Origin: Euptelea pleiosperma
Taxonomy: Eukaryota; Streptophyta; Magnoliopsida; Ranunculales; Eupteleaceae
Length of the DNA stretch: 64,000 nucleotides
Reading direction: 5' to 3'
Assembly: GCA_035048495.1 (NCBI GenBank)
Contig: CM068544.1
Coordinates: forward strand, 14,750,138 to 14,814,137
Shown here: positions 10,389 through 20,472 of the stretch, one piece after another
Position numbering within the stretch: the first letter of the stretch is position 1
How the letters are laid out: each line of letters starts with the position of its first letter
Made by a program: the position numbers and the translations under genes
The notes under the pieces: generated by a model
What the model saw: the letters and a program-made list of their open reading frames with translations, nothing else
Told to the model about the DNA's origin: nothing
The model's database searches: none

Positions 10389-13300
10389 GTAAGTATCATC
10401 TCATACCTTTTGTTCTTGAAGCATGCTCCTTAGAAATTTCTGCTGCTGTTTTCTTTATGATGTGCTAATTTATTGAATTTAGGCAATATATCTAAGTTTG
10501 AGAACTACTGATTTTTTTATCTTGTTTATGTACTTACATTTTTCTGTTGTTTAAGCTTTTTGTTCCATTTAATTACATTGTAACAACTACAGGCTTGGTG
10601 CATATCTGCAACAATACTAAGATATGAAAAGATGTTCATTGTCATATGATACATGTAATTTTCTGCTTATTTCGAGACTATTTTCTTGAATACATCTTTT
10701 TCTGCATATAACATCCTTTTGTTTCTATATGATCATAATGAGTATTGGTAAATGCGAGGTCATCCATGTTTTGAAATATAAAAAACCTTTTGTTTAGAAA
10801 GCAAGAACCACCAGTCATATTTGCTAACACATCCACCCCATTTAGGGAAGTTAGAAATGTTCTTTTGGTAACATCCAACGTATGTGTGCTGTCCGATTCC
10901 ATTTTGTAATACCAAGTCTTCCACTTACCTTGCCACATCAGCCCACCATTGCTTTGTTTATTACCATACCCTTCATATTTGGAAGCCAATACCATCTAGT
11001 CTTTGAGATGCCAAGCTGTCCTTCACATACGCCACCATTCAACACTTCTTTAAGAGATCACATTCCTCTCACCCTTAGCTGGTAACATCAGAAACTTCCC
11101 TTTTGTTTAATAAAAAAATTGTTTTGAAATCCAAAGACCACCTCTGATTTTTGGAAAGTCATCATTGCCTTTTCAACAATCAGACCATCCACAATTTATG
11201 CCAAATCATCATCTTGTTGTATTTCCAAAACCGCCCTTGCTTCATTTGGAATACCACTGACCAACCCTTTTCAATTTTCAAAAACTTTCTTATTTCAATA
11301 TCACCCATTTTCCATAGATAGACACCAGCCCATACATATCCGAATCTTCTCCACAGTCCAAGGCTTACCTTCCATATTTCAATGTCACCTGGTTTCCATA
11401 GATATACACCCTCCATTTTATCATTTTGAATCTTCCCTTTTGGGTCCAAATGGGTCAGCTCCATGTTGGTGCAACTTCACAACACCACCATCCATTCTTA
11501 GAAAATATCCTTTCTACCTTGCCAAACATAGCCACCATAAAAAATTCAACCTCTTTCCTTTGTGGACGGCTAGCTGTCTTATGTATCGGTCCACTAGAAA
11601 ATATAATCTTCTAGCTACTATGGATGACGCAGTCCCTATATATTTTATGAGCCAATTGTGGTTGATTCAGCATGTTTGCCACACCTTGATCCTACTGCCA
11701 TGTTTATGGTATCGTTAGATTATCTGATCATTGTGCACCCTAGATAATGGTGCATTGTATCGTGTGTTTGAACAGACCATACTTTGCCGAAATCTCATTC
11801 TGATTATGGACTGGAACCAATGGTGTAATTAACTTCTATTATTTGCATGTCTGCAACAAGGGACCAAAAGAATGCTAGGGACTGATGGTACAAAATCTAA
11901 GGAAGTGTGTCTAACCTTAAATAGAAGTGTATTTCAATACTGTTCATCTTCTTTTATTTGCATCTAAATTAGATATGCAGTCTGTCTAACCTTAAATTTT
12001 TTTGTAGTTAGAATAATCCTTGATTTAGCATGCACATGGAAGGTGAAATAGAAACATCCATAAGTTATTTTGAATGGCTACACATCCATCAGTTATTCAT
12101 ACCTGCAATCTTGTAGAATGCTTTGAAAACATGGGCCACGATGCTGAAATGAATCCTAAGACCCAAAACTTGAACCAAAATCATCTTGTGAACACGGCAA
12201 TTGCTTCACATTTTTTTAACTGGCTGAATACATTGACAAAGGTCTAGTGACAAAAATTTTGTTGTTGTGTGATGTCTTTATGTCCATTGTTTTTAAGGTT
12301 ATTATGTGTAAAGGGACTTTAGAGTGGGGTGCTTGCTGGAATTGCTATATAGACGATAATCTATTTACTTATACATAGCCTTTTCATCTAAATCCATGAT
12401 TGTTTTTTGTTGAATATCTCTTATACATATCTACGAAGCTATTCTTTTTAATGAAAACTATTGAGTTGTTGTAGAACTGTCTGCAGGCACCTTTAACAAA
12501 AAAGAGGATATCAACTTGGGGAAGCTTGTCTTGTATCCCGTCAACTGAATGCAATTAGCTTAGCTCTGAGTAAGTTTAGTCTTTGCTTTGGAACTTCATT
12601 AGATGAAAAAGAAACCTTAGTTAGATATACCATTTTAGTTGCCTAAGTGCTCTAGACTCCAGTTAAATATACCATTTTAGTAAACTATATTTCATTTATC
12701 CCATATGTGTTTTTAGTGCTCTATATCTTTGTGGTGTTGCCATGGGATTTTAATATTTTTCTTTATGGTTTAGCTCACTGACTTCGTTATCCACCTTTAT
12801 ATAACCAATAACAATTGTGATATGACACTTTTTTGTTGTAATTTTTACTTTTTGTAGCTTTTCCTTTTATATGTAAAAAAACAATTTTGTGCTACTTATA
12901 TTGTTGATGGAGTCTCAAAATTGACTGTGTTATCTGCTTGGTAGAGAAGTTAAGAACAAATAAAGGCATATTTGGTCATGCTTTCCTAGTGAATATCATC
13001 TGATATAAAATGCTTATTCTGTTTCTGATTTCAGGTAATAAATGATGCTTGCTTGATCATCCAATAGGACAAAATTTGGGTGTTAGAGAAGATGGACAGG
13101 TTTGAAGCTTAACTTCTTGTGATTTCTGATCCTATAACCTACCTGTTAATTAGGTATAATTTGTGCTTGCATCATAACCACACGAGCTATAGAGTTTTTG
13201 ACTTGGACTTTAATCAGTAAGTTGGTAGTCTAGATGTACGATATACATTACATTTTACATGATGCAACAGCATGGTAATGTACATACATTTATTGGTTAT

Positions 13301-13781
13301 CTGAAATTTGCATGAATTAGTAGTTTGGGTCTTTGAAACTTTTTTGGTCTTATGGGTCAAGTTCTTATAGTCAATTCGTACTTTCGGTTTCTCATTATCC
13401 TTTTATTAAGTAACCTGAACCATTTGATAGTGGACACTGAAGTGCTTCTGATTCGAGAGCTTGAAATTTATGAAATTGTTCTATTCTGATTCAACTCTTT
13501 CATTCTAATAGTTGGAGCTCTAAGTCTACTAGTTCAATGGTGCACTAAATACTTTTTTTTCTTGTGTGCTTATTGTAATAAGATCCGAAGTCACCTGGTG
13601 ATCCAAAGTTTATGGAGGCATTTGGTAAGAATTATATTTTTATGCCTCATTGCATTATGCTTTAAAATCTATAGTTATGGTACTATCTATGCAACCTAAC
13701 ATAACCATTAGGTATAGCCCAGTTAGACTTTATAAATATGCTAAGATTGAGGCAACTTAACATAAGCTTGCTTTATTGTAG

Positions 13782-13880
13782 AAGTTCTTGAGATTTGGCG
13801 GAAGGCTGATGCGGTATGCTTCGATGTGAATAGCACTGTGTGCCTGGATGAGAGCATTGATAAACTTGCAGAGTGGACTG
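13782..13880 (+). pseudogene. PSP: Captured exon of phosphoserine phosphatase
   Basis: After a TTTATTGTAG acceptor the exon reads VLEIWRKADAVCFDV, NSTVCLDESIDKLAEWT. This matches the motif-I exon of plant chloroplast phosphoserine phosphatase (HAD family, last step of serine synthesis), where the motif is DVDST. The second aspartate, needed for catalysis, is asparagine here. About ten residues between the two AE[F/W] words of the normal protein are missing, so LAE joins directly to WT. No other phosphatase motifs are seen downstream before the CACTA end. It is an isolated, inactive captured exon. Confidence 0.75.
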
Positions 13881-14339
13881 TTAGGTTTCATGTTCTCTTG
13901 GTTGTTTCATATAGGCTTGTAAATCAAGTGACACCAACTTGTTTGTTTGCTTTGTCGGAATAGTGCGTTGGAAATTCATGGCAGCCAAAGTTGATTGGCT
14001 GATTTTCCATTTTCCAAGATTTGATAAATTCCTTGGCGCAGTTTGTGTTAAGTTCTTGCTTCTATTTCCATATCTTGTATTTCTTCCGTTGGGCCAATAG
14101 GAGCACCAACAATTTGTAGTTGCATCGATGGAAAATCTAGTTCCTTTGAAAATGTAAAAAACTCAAATTGGTAGATGAATAAGAGTGGGAATGGAATGTA
14201 GGTTATGTGGTTATTGATGATCTATGTTAATATTCTAAAATAAATAAATTGGAATAAAAAAGTATTATGGGTGGGACATTGAACAGGAGAATTCTATTTA
14301 TTTTAAAAAAAAAATTAAAATTTTAAATGTACGCACCAA

Positions 14340-14542
14340 ATGTGTTTCAAGTGTCTTCTTTTGGTGACACACCCAATACCTCACTAAGAAAAAAAGACAC
14401 CTCTATAAAAAGACACGCCCAATGTGTCATTGGGAAAAAAGGACACCTCTAAAAACAACTCACCTTGTGACGCATTAGGTGTGTCATTTTTATGAAAAAG
14501 GACACACCTAGTGTGTCATTATTTTGTGATTTTGGTGTAATG
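14340..14542 (+). repeat. CACTA subterminal repeat region
   Basis: Short motifs GACACACC, GACACGCC and their complement GTGTGTC/GTGTCATT recur at least eight times in about 200 bp, including the palindromic GACACACCTAGTGTGTC. Dense short repeats next to the TIR are transposase-binding regions in CACTA elements. Confidence 0.7.
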
Positions 14543-14885
14543 TAAGTACTGCAAAAATTGTCATAAATTGAGAAGAGGATATCAAAATTCTCTAAAGAAA
14601 GTGGTGAATTCAACTCAGAATGTGAAGAGTCAAAGATTTCCTATGAAGACACATTATGAGATAAACTATTTGGATGTGCTATCTAGGAAGATGAAAGACC
14701 TACAAGAAAGGTCAAGAGAATTAATCAAGGAGATTGAGTCTCTTGAAAAATTCAAACATCCTCAGAGTTCTGTAACTCAAAAGATAAGAGATCCTAAGAG
14801 AATTAATCTATCCACCAAAACCACATATGTGTGGGTTAGAAAAGATCCTCTAAAGGAGAAATGTTCGACAATGTCCTATCTCTGA
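14543..14885 (+). pseudogene. Gag of element P, C-terminal part (downstream of the CACTA insert)
   Basis: The sequence resumes gag after the CACTA insert at the second zinc knuckle (KYCKN), missing about 20 bases relative to M. It then runs through RRGYQNSLKKVV and a charged coiled coil (KMKDLQERSRELIKEIESLEK) to the stop at 14883. It is co-linear with 32112-32500 of element M. Confidence 0.85.
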
Positions 14886-16072
14886 GCAATGTGCTCTTTA
14901 TCCCCTCGTGTTTTCCAATCTTATTCTTTTGAGGGATTTTTTTCTTTTATTTTTCTTTTTGATTTTGCTTCATTTTAAAGAATAAAAATTAAATTTTTTT
15001 TTAGAAAATCAAAAGATCGATTGTTCAGAAGAATGTTAAAATTATTATTTAAATATACGATTTTGATAAGCAGTAATTTCTGAGAACATTCAAAGAACAA
15101 GAACTTAACTATGTTAGTAAATTTTTGTTAATCTGTGTATTATATCTTTTAATTATTATGATTAGTCAATTTTTACTAGTGTGCATTAGAAGATTATTGA
15201 AATAGTATATCTCATATTTTTCATATGTACACTTATTATTTCTGTGGGAATGGATTTGATAGAGTGTGAGATCTTGTATTATTGGAATTAAGAATAAACC
15301 TCTACTAACTATAACTTCAAATTAGTAGTATTTCTGCCTTCAGTTGATTTCAAAACTGCACTATAGTCGACTATTAGCTTCCCAATGAGAGTTATTATTC
15401 TAAGGAAATAGCTACCTCTACAAAATTAGAGTGAAAGCCATCTGTATGGCCCTGTTTGAAATTGAAATCTAATTCTCATTACTGCAGAAAATGGCTACCT
15501 ACATGGAGAGTGAAAGCTACATATATTCAAAGTGAATAAAAATGGTGTAAAAGACAGTCAATTTGCTAAAAAAATTATTATTCATCAGCAAATACCCGTA
15601 TACATGAGTGTATGTGAGAACCCTTAATAACTCTAATAAGGATTTTATGATCGAATATAAGATACCTCTAGATTCTGATTTTTCTGAGAAATTATTACTG
15701 AAATCTTATCTGATACCACAGATGGAATCAGATCACTTACACTAGATGATATTACTGTTGATATTTGAATCTATGATTACTAGTGATTTGTGACTTATGC
15801 TAATGTCTAAAAGAGTTAATACTTTTGATGAAGCAAAAGATTGAACTAAGTGTTAGTTATTTTTTCTTCAATTAGACTCAGTGTTTAGCGCTTATCAAGA
15901 TTGACTTCATGAATTGAATTCTAACATTTTTTTGAATTTTATCTTGGTGAATTATCTTTTCATGAGCAGTTTAAAAATAATTTTTGGCTTGAAAAGATTT
16001 ATTTGGGGGTCTTGGAGAATGAGCCTATTGGTTTTAAAAATTAAAAACTATATTTTTTTATTCGGAACCATA
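14886..16072 (+). other. Conserved non-coding spacer of element P
   Basis: No long ORF is present. The whole stretch is co-linear with 30970-32111 of element M, including blocks such as TACACTAGATGATATTA, ATTACTAGTGATTTGTGAC and GTGCATTAGAAGATTATTGA. Retention of about 1.1 kb of non-coding DNA in both copies suggests it belongs to the element. A role in packaging or as untranslated RNA is only a guess. Confidence 0.6.
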
Positions 16073-16174
16073 GTCCAATCGATTGGACTCTACAGACCGA
16101 TCGATCGGACATCTCCAATCGATTGGAGAGTACGGCCCAATTGATTGGACAGTGCGACGTTTGGTTTTATAAAA
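16073..16174 (+). promoter_or_regulatory. Internal promoter-like array before ORF2
   Basis: Four palindromes in 80 bp (CCAATCGATTGG three times in exact or near form, plus CCGATCGATCGG) are followed by TTTTATAAAACC at about 16166. The ATG of ORF2 follows at 16388, about 215 bp downstream. The same arrangement occurs in element M (30862-30965). It mirrors the LTR layout of palindromes, TATA, leader. Confidence 0.65.
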
Positions 16175-16387
16175 CCCAAAATGGGTCATTTTCAATCCCA
16201 ATCGATCCAATTGCCTCTCAAATTTCTCACAATCGATCGCTGGTGCCCGATCTACTGTTTCCATACTGTTTTGTGGAGCGATTCTCTCATTTTCCCCAGT
16301 TTTCTATTTCGTCTTCTTCGTTGGATTTTGGGGAGTTTTTGGGTGAAAATGGAGTTATTTTAGTATTTTCTTCCATTTTTGGTTCTT

Positions 16388-17681
16388 ATGGCGACAAATC
16401 CCCGTTATCGTAGAGCGATTGTGGTCTTAGAAGAGGAGAGTGCAGATGATGAACCTCTTGCACAATGAACCAAATCTCACGTAAAATGAGGTGGTCGACT
16501 CAGTGGTTTGCAGCATTTCGAGCGGGGTGAATCATCTAGAGGGTCTAGGAGAGCTCATTCCCGGGGTCGTTCCGATCATACCGAGATTCCTTCGGTGAGT
16601 GCTCCCATTTCCCCTTTTATTTTTGATTCAGCTAGAAATCGTTTTGAGCATTTCTCTGGTCGCAAATTCACTACTGAGAGAGTAGTTGAATTTAGCACTA
16701 TTTTGGGTTCTTTGGTTCATTCTATGTTCGTATCTCGTGAGTGGATTCTTGCTACATGGTTGAACATCCCATTTTATGCTATCTTGGTTAAACTTTTTTA
16801 TGCCAACATGCATTCCATTCAGTGTGATGACCCAAGAGAGTTATCCTTTCAGACTTATGTCTCAGGGCTCACCTGACTATTACACCTGATTTGATTTCTA
16901 CCTTGTTGAACATACCTCGTCCCCCTACTTCACATGAGTACCTTCCCAGGACTCATGAGATGACGACTGCTAGAGCCACTTTGACCGAAACTCTCAGAGG
17001 CAATTATTTGATTGGAGTACTTTTATTCTACTTACATCTCTTCTTCTTGAGTATCGATTGTTCCACCTCATCTGTTGGTATAACATTGATCCACCTGGGC
17101 ATGGGGCACAAGTGAACATTGATCGTCTCCAGCTTCTATATCATCTTGGTATTGGGTTTGTCATTGACCTTCTAAGGTTCATGTTTAGAGCCATAGTTAG
17201 AGCGGGTAGCCAGTTGGCTAACCATCCGTGTCTTCCATTTCCTCTGCTAGTGAGTTCTATTCTACTTCACCTGGATGTACCGATCCTAGCTTCCGAGGAG
17301 GTTTGCTCTCCCATGGGGCACATTAGAACCTCCACTATCAGGAAGAGCATGTCTCAGGTTCGGAGAGTGACTGATGTTCCTCCTTACTTTGATGATCTTT
17401 TTGATGAGAACTTCGGAGATGATACTGAGCCGAGTGTCCAGCCGTCAGATACTGAGATGCATCCTCCAGAGCCACATCCATCCTTTGTCCAGCCTCTAGA
17501 GATGCCTGCACCTTACTCATTTGAGTCTCTTCATCATCAGATGGTGGGATTCGACCAGCGGCTTACGTCTCATGAGAAACGGACTGCTCAAGGTTTTTGC
17601 CGTCTAGAGGAGTGTCAGGATGCTGATTTCGATCGGATGACTGGCACTCTTATGGATATGCAGCGATGTATGGAGTATTAG
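16388..17681 (+). pseudogene. ORF2 of element P: Transposase_32-like protein (broken)
   Basis: The start MATNPRYRRAIVV matches MATNPRLRRAIVV of element M. A basic SRG-rich N-terminus is followed by a domain of about 230 residues (FDSARNRFEHF, then FYANMHSIQCDD, then the LDIPRP-type and NIDPPGHG blocks). After it comes an acidic tail with a SFESLHHQMVGFDQ helix. The pattern fits the family called putative plant transposon protein (Transposase_32), whose function is unknown; the call is from memory of the family. Two early TGA codons stand where M has arginine, and 1-bp deletions near 16868 and 17000 break the frame. The frame recovers near 17058 and ends at 17681. Confidence 0.65.
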
Positions 17682-18000
17682 TTTACTATGATAGGCTTTG
17701 GACAACATCCACCAGTTCATGGTTCTGATCAGCAGGATGGTATTGGCCCATCAACCTAGTTTCCCAGAGAGAGATTTCTTGAGAGTTATCTGGTGCTTAT
17801 TTTATTTTGCTATTATTGTACACTGATAAACTCAAATTTTGTATGGTTATACTCCGGCTGTGTTTATTTACTAATATATTATAGGGTATAAACCAATTTA
17901 TATTATGGTTGAATATATATATATATACACTTGTTCTTCATGATGACATTCATTGCATGCTTATTATTTGCTTATATTTCTATACCTTTGTCAATTTGTG

Positions 18001-18017
18001 ACAAAAAGGGGGAGAAA
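18001..18017 (+). promoter_or_regulatory. Upstream polypurine-like tract
   Basis: ACAAAAAGGGGGAGAAAA follows a TTTGTCAATTTGTGAC block. Element M has the same at about 29055-29078. The sequence resembles polypurine tracts of plant Copia elements but lies 320 bp before the LTR, so it may be a second or relic primer site. Confidence 0.4.
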
Positions 18018-18325
18018 AAATCATAGAGGTAAAAATAAGAAGATGCATGAGATAGAAGGAGAAAAATTTTGCATTATTTTTTTCAATTCCTCTACTTGTG
18101 ATGTACATAATTAACTCACTGCATTTTAATGATTTGTTGATTGCCGATGATATTACATGGTATATTGTTGATAGAATGTGTAGGGAACAGATTAAAAGCT
18201 ATTATCTATTCGATTATTTCCAAGAGAATGTGAGATAGTGAGCGAAACATGTAAGAGGGTGGGATTGTATTTTTTATTTTTTTTCCCGTCTATATGATTA
18301 AATATTTTTTTTGTCACAGAATTAT

Positions 18326-18338
18326 CAAAGAGGGAGAT
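18326..18338 (+). promoter_or_regulatory. Polypurine tract of element P
   Basis: CAAAGAGGGAGAT directly abuts the 3' LTR start TGTAAGGAATA. Element M has AAATGAGGAGAT at the same place (28717-28729). It would prime plus-strand DNA synthesis. Confidence 0.7.
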
Positions 18339-19988
18339 TGTAAGGAATATTTTCATATTCAATTTGGCATAGATTCCGTTTGACATAAAAACATTCTTGT
18401 AACCGTTCCTACGAGCACTACTGTAGTGTGGAGATGTCATGGTACGCATACTTCGTCGACGACTTGAAGACTAGAAGACAGAGACAGCAAAAATCAGATG
18501 GTTGACAACAGGAGTTATCTAAGTAACTGCTCATCTGTCAGTTAAAGATCGTGTACGCTCGATTAGGAAGGTAAGTGACTTAGTAGCCATAAGAATAGGT
18601 TTAAAATGAATAAAATATAATGGTCAAACCTAATCATTGGACAGACCCGAGTCTAAGTCAAAGATATTGACTAATGGGAGAGTCCAATCGATTAGACACT
18701 TATACCCAATCGATTGGACATAGCCCAATCGATTGGAGACTTTGTGTAATTGATTGGAAGCTACGAGGCAGAAACTTATTTCAGTCCGATCGATTGGAAA
18801 CTCTATGTAATCATTTGGAAACTACAAGGCAGAAACTTATTTCAGCCCAATCGATTAGAGACTCTGCAAAATCAATTGGAGTCTTCGGGACAAACTTTTT
18901 TGAGTCCAATCGATTGGAGACCTCTGTGTAATTGATTGGAGCCTACGGAACAGGAAACTTATTGAGGCCAATCGATTGGACACTTATACCCAATCGATTG
19001 GACGTGGCCCAATCGATTGGACCCAGAGTACAATCGATTAGACCTTGCTCGAACTCAGTCTTTCTCAAATTTAAATTTCGTGGTTCCATTATCCCACGTC
19101 CCACATGACTCAGGGTTACGAATTCTATAAATACAACCCTTCTATACCTTCTCTAAACACACACAGAGACATAGAGTGACTCAATCTTCAAGAGAGAGGA
19201 AAAAAAGGTTTTATTTATTAAAGTATCCATTTGAAGAGCAATAAGCTTGTTTTCTATTCACATCTTGTGAGCTTGTTCATCTTCTTGATCAAAGCCAAGT
19301 GCTTGATCCATTCCTCAGCTTAGGTCTTCCACTCATATATTCGACCTAATAGCCTAAGTGTACCAGTGTGACTCAATACCTTTTGAACAACCCAGGGTTC
19401 AGGATATACTGAATCCTTCACCTTCTACAAAGGCGGGAGTGTTGAGAATTAAGATCGGAGGAGCCGATCGACGGTAGGTTTGGGATGTACCAAACAGAAC
19501 AAGCGGACAAGGCTTCTTGGCTGGAAGGGTACGCGTGGATTTGTAGCATTGATTCAGAGGACGTGGACGCATTGGCAGTAGGCCTTGACTAAGGTTGGAA
19601 GCTGTATTTGCAACGGTGCTTCGTAGGTAACCTTTGTTTCGTTTAACTTTTCAGTTAGTAATACTTTCCATTTAGATGTGGTGCCGTGGTTTTTTTCTTG
19701 GCTAAGGTTTCCACGTAAAAATCTCTTGTCTTGTATGATTGTTTGTTTGTATTCCGCAATCTATCTTGATTAGATCAAACAATGAAAAGAAAATATACCA
19801 CAGAGATATATTCGATTTGAGTCGGTTGTGATAATCTTTTATCAAACAACTAAGGCATTCAATTTTGTTCCCCTACCATTGACCAGTAAAATTGTGTAGG
19901 TATAATTAATTTTCAAATACCTAATCTACCCCCCCCCCCTTCTAGGTATATTGGATTAAAGAGAACGGACCGGTCTGTCCATCGAGAT
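18339..19988 (+). repeat. 3' LTR of element P
   Basis: It starts TGTAAGGAATATTTTCAT and is co-linear with 5983-7663: palindrome array 18681-19044, TATAAATA at about 19125, AAACACACACAGAGAC leader, and a TACCCCCC..TTCTAGGTATATTGGATTAAAGAGAACGGACC end. It has four 61-bp array units against five in the 5' LTR. The last 20-30 bases differ from the 5' LTR, so the end is placed only approximately. Confidence 0.75.
18681..19044 (+). promoter_or_regulatory. Palindrome array of the 3' LTR
   Basis: Palindrome cores (ATCGATTGG, ATTGATTGG, ATCAATTGG variants) lie in four units of about 61 bp plus terminal single copies, ending some 80 bp before TATA. Confidence 0.7.
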
Positions 19989-20472
19989 GCTCTAGACCTA
20001 ATAGACCCATCAACGGCCTTGATTCAAAGACATAATCAATGAAGAACACGGATTCTATCGAAGTCCGCGATGTAGCTAGGGCCAGATTTACGTCAAAAGA
20101 AGAGGAGGGAGAGAGAAACAAACTACAAAGAAAACTAGCTAATAATGGAAATTATGAATTAGAAGATGAAAATTAAAAATATTTTCTATTAAAGCATTCT
20201 TTTCTCTTTCCAAAGTGGGAGAGAGAAGTTCGAAGAGAGAAGTCCAACACTCTCTTTTTTCTTTACAAGTCCCTCTCATTTTCTATAAATCTCTCAAAGT
20301 AAGAAAAAGGCCCCTCTATTTCCTACGAGCCCACCCCTATATATAATATATTTCTTTCTCCTTTTTACCAAATAGTCCCCATACCCTTTAAATTTACAAA
20401 ATGCCCATTCTCTTTTAAAAAAAAACTATAAAAAAAAACCCAAATAAGAAAAAGCAAGCCAAATAGTCCCTT
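19989..20472. other. Stretch without a recognisable gene
   Basis: A purine-rich then pyrimidine-rich sequence (CTCTCTTTTTTC, CCTATATATAATATATTTC) without a convincing ORF. It looks like a promoter or LTR remnant on the minus strand, but nothing supports a firm class. Confidence 0.3.

Larger units (their letters stand above)
9348..14542 (+). mobile_element. CACTA (En/Spm) transposon carrying host gene pieces
   Basis: The left terminus is CACTATACCAAAATG; the right terminus read backwards is CATTACACCAAAATC. The ends are therefore imperfect TIRs of the CACTA type. A 3-bp duplication TAA flanks it (9345-9347, 14543-14545). Element M gives the empty site: gag reads CAGTG-CAA-GTACTG there, against CAGTG-TAA-[insert]-TAA-GTACTG here. 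Subterminal GACACACC/GGTGTGTC repeats crowd the right end. No transposase is recognised. Instead, a CT-rich 5'UTR-like block near 9470-9650 and exon-like pieces (AP-4 mu, phosphoserine phosphatase) lie inside, so it is a non-autonomous, gene-capturing copy. Confidence 0.85.
5983..19988 (+). mobile_element. Element P: gag-only LTR element with a second ORF, interrupted by a CACTA transposon
   Basis: Order: LTR 5983-7663, tRNA-Met PBS, gag, conserved spacer, internal palindrome array with TATA, ORF2, polypurine tract, LTR from 18339. Without the 5195-bp CACTA insert it is about 8.8 kb, matching the 8762 bp of element M (27030-35791), so it is essentially full length. No protease DSGA, integrase or YVDD reverse transcriptase motif is seen between the LTRs. 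The 3' boundary is uncertain: the last bases of the two LTRs differ, and only a 4/5 match (GCTCC before, GCTCT after) suggests a target duplication. Structurally it resembles the terminal-repeat retrotransposons with GAG domain (TR-GAG) class, plus an extra ORF. Confidence 0.8.

Noticed and set aside
5978..19993. GCTCC/GCTCT as the target duplication of element P
   Set aside because: It matches at only four of five bases, and the 3' LTR end cannot be fixed because its last bases differ from the 5' LTR; left unconfirmed.
20330..20365. TATATATAATATATT as a gene promoter
   Set aside because: No coding sequence follows on either strand within a plausible distance.
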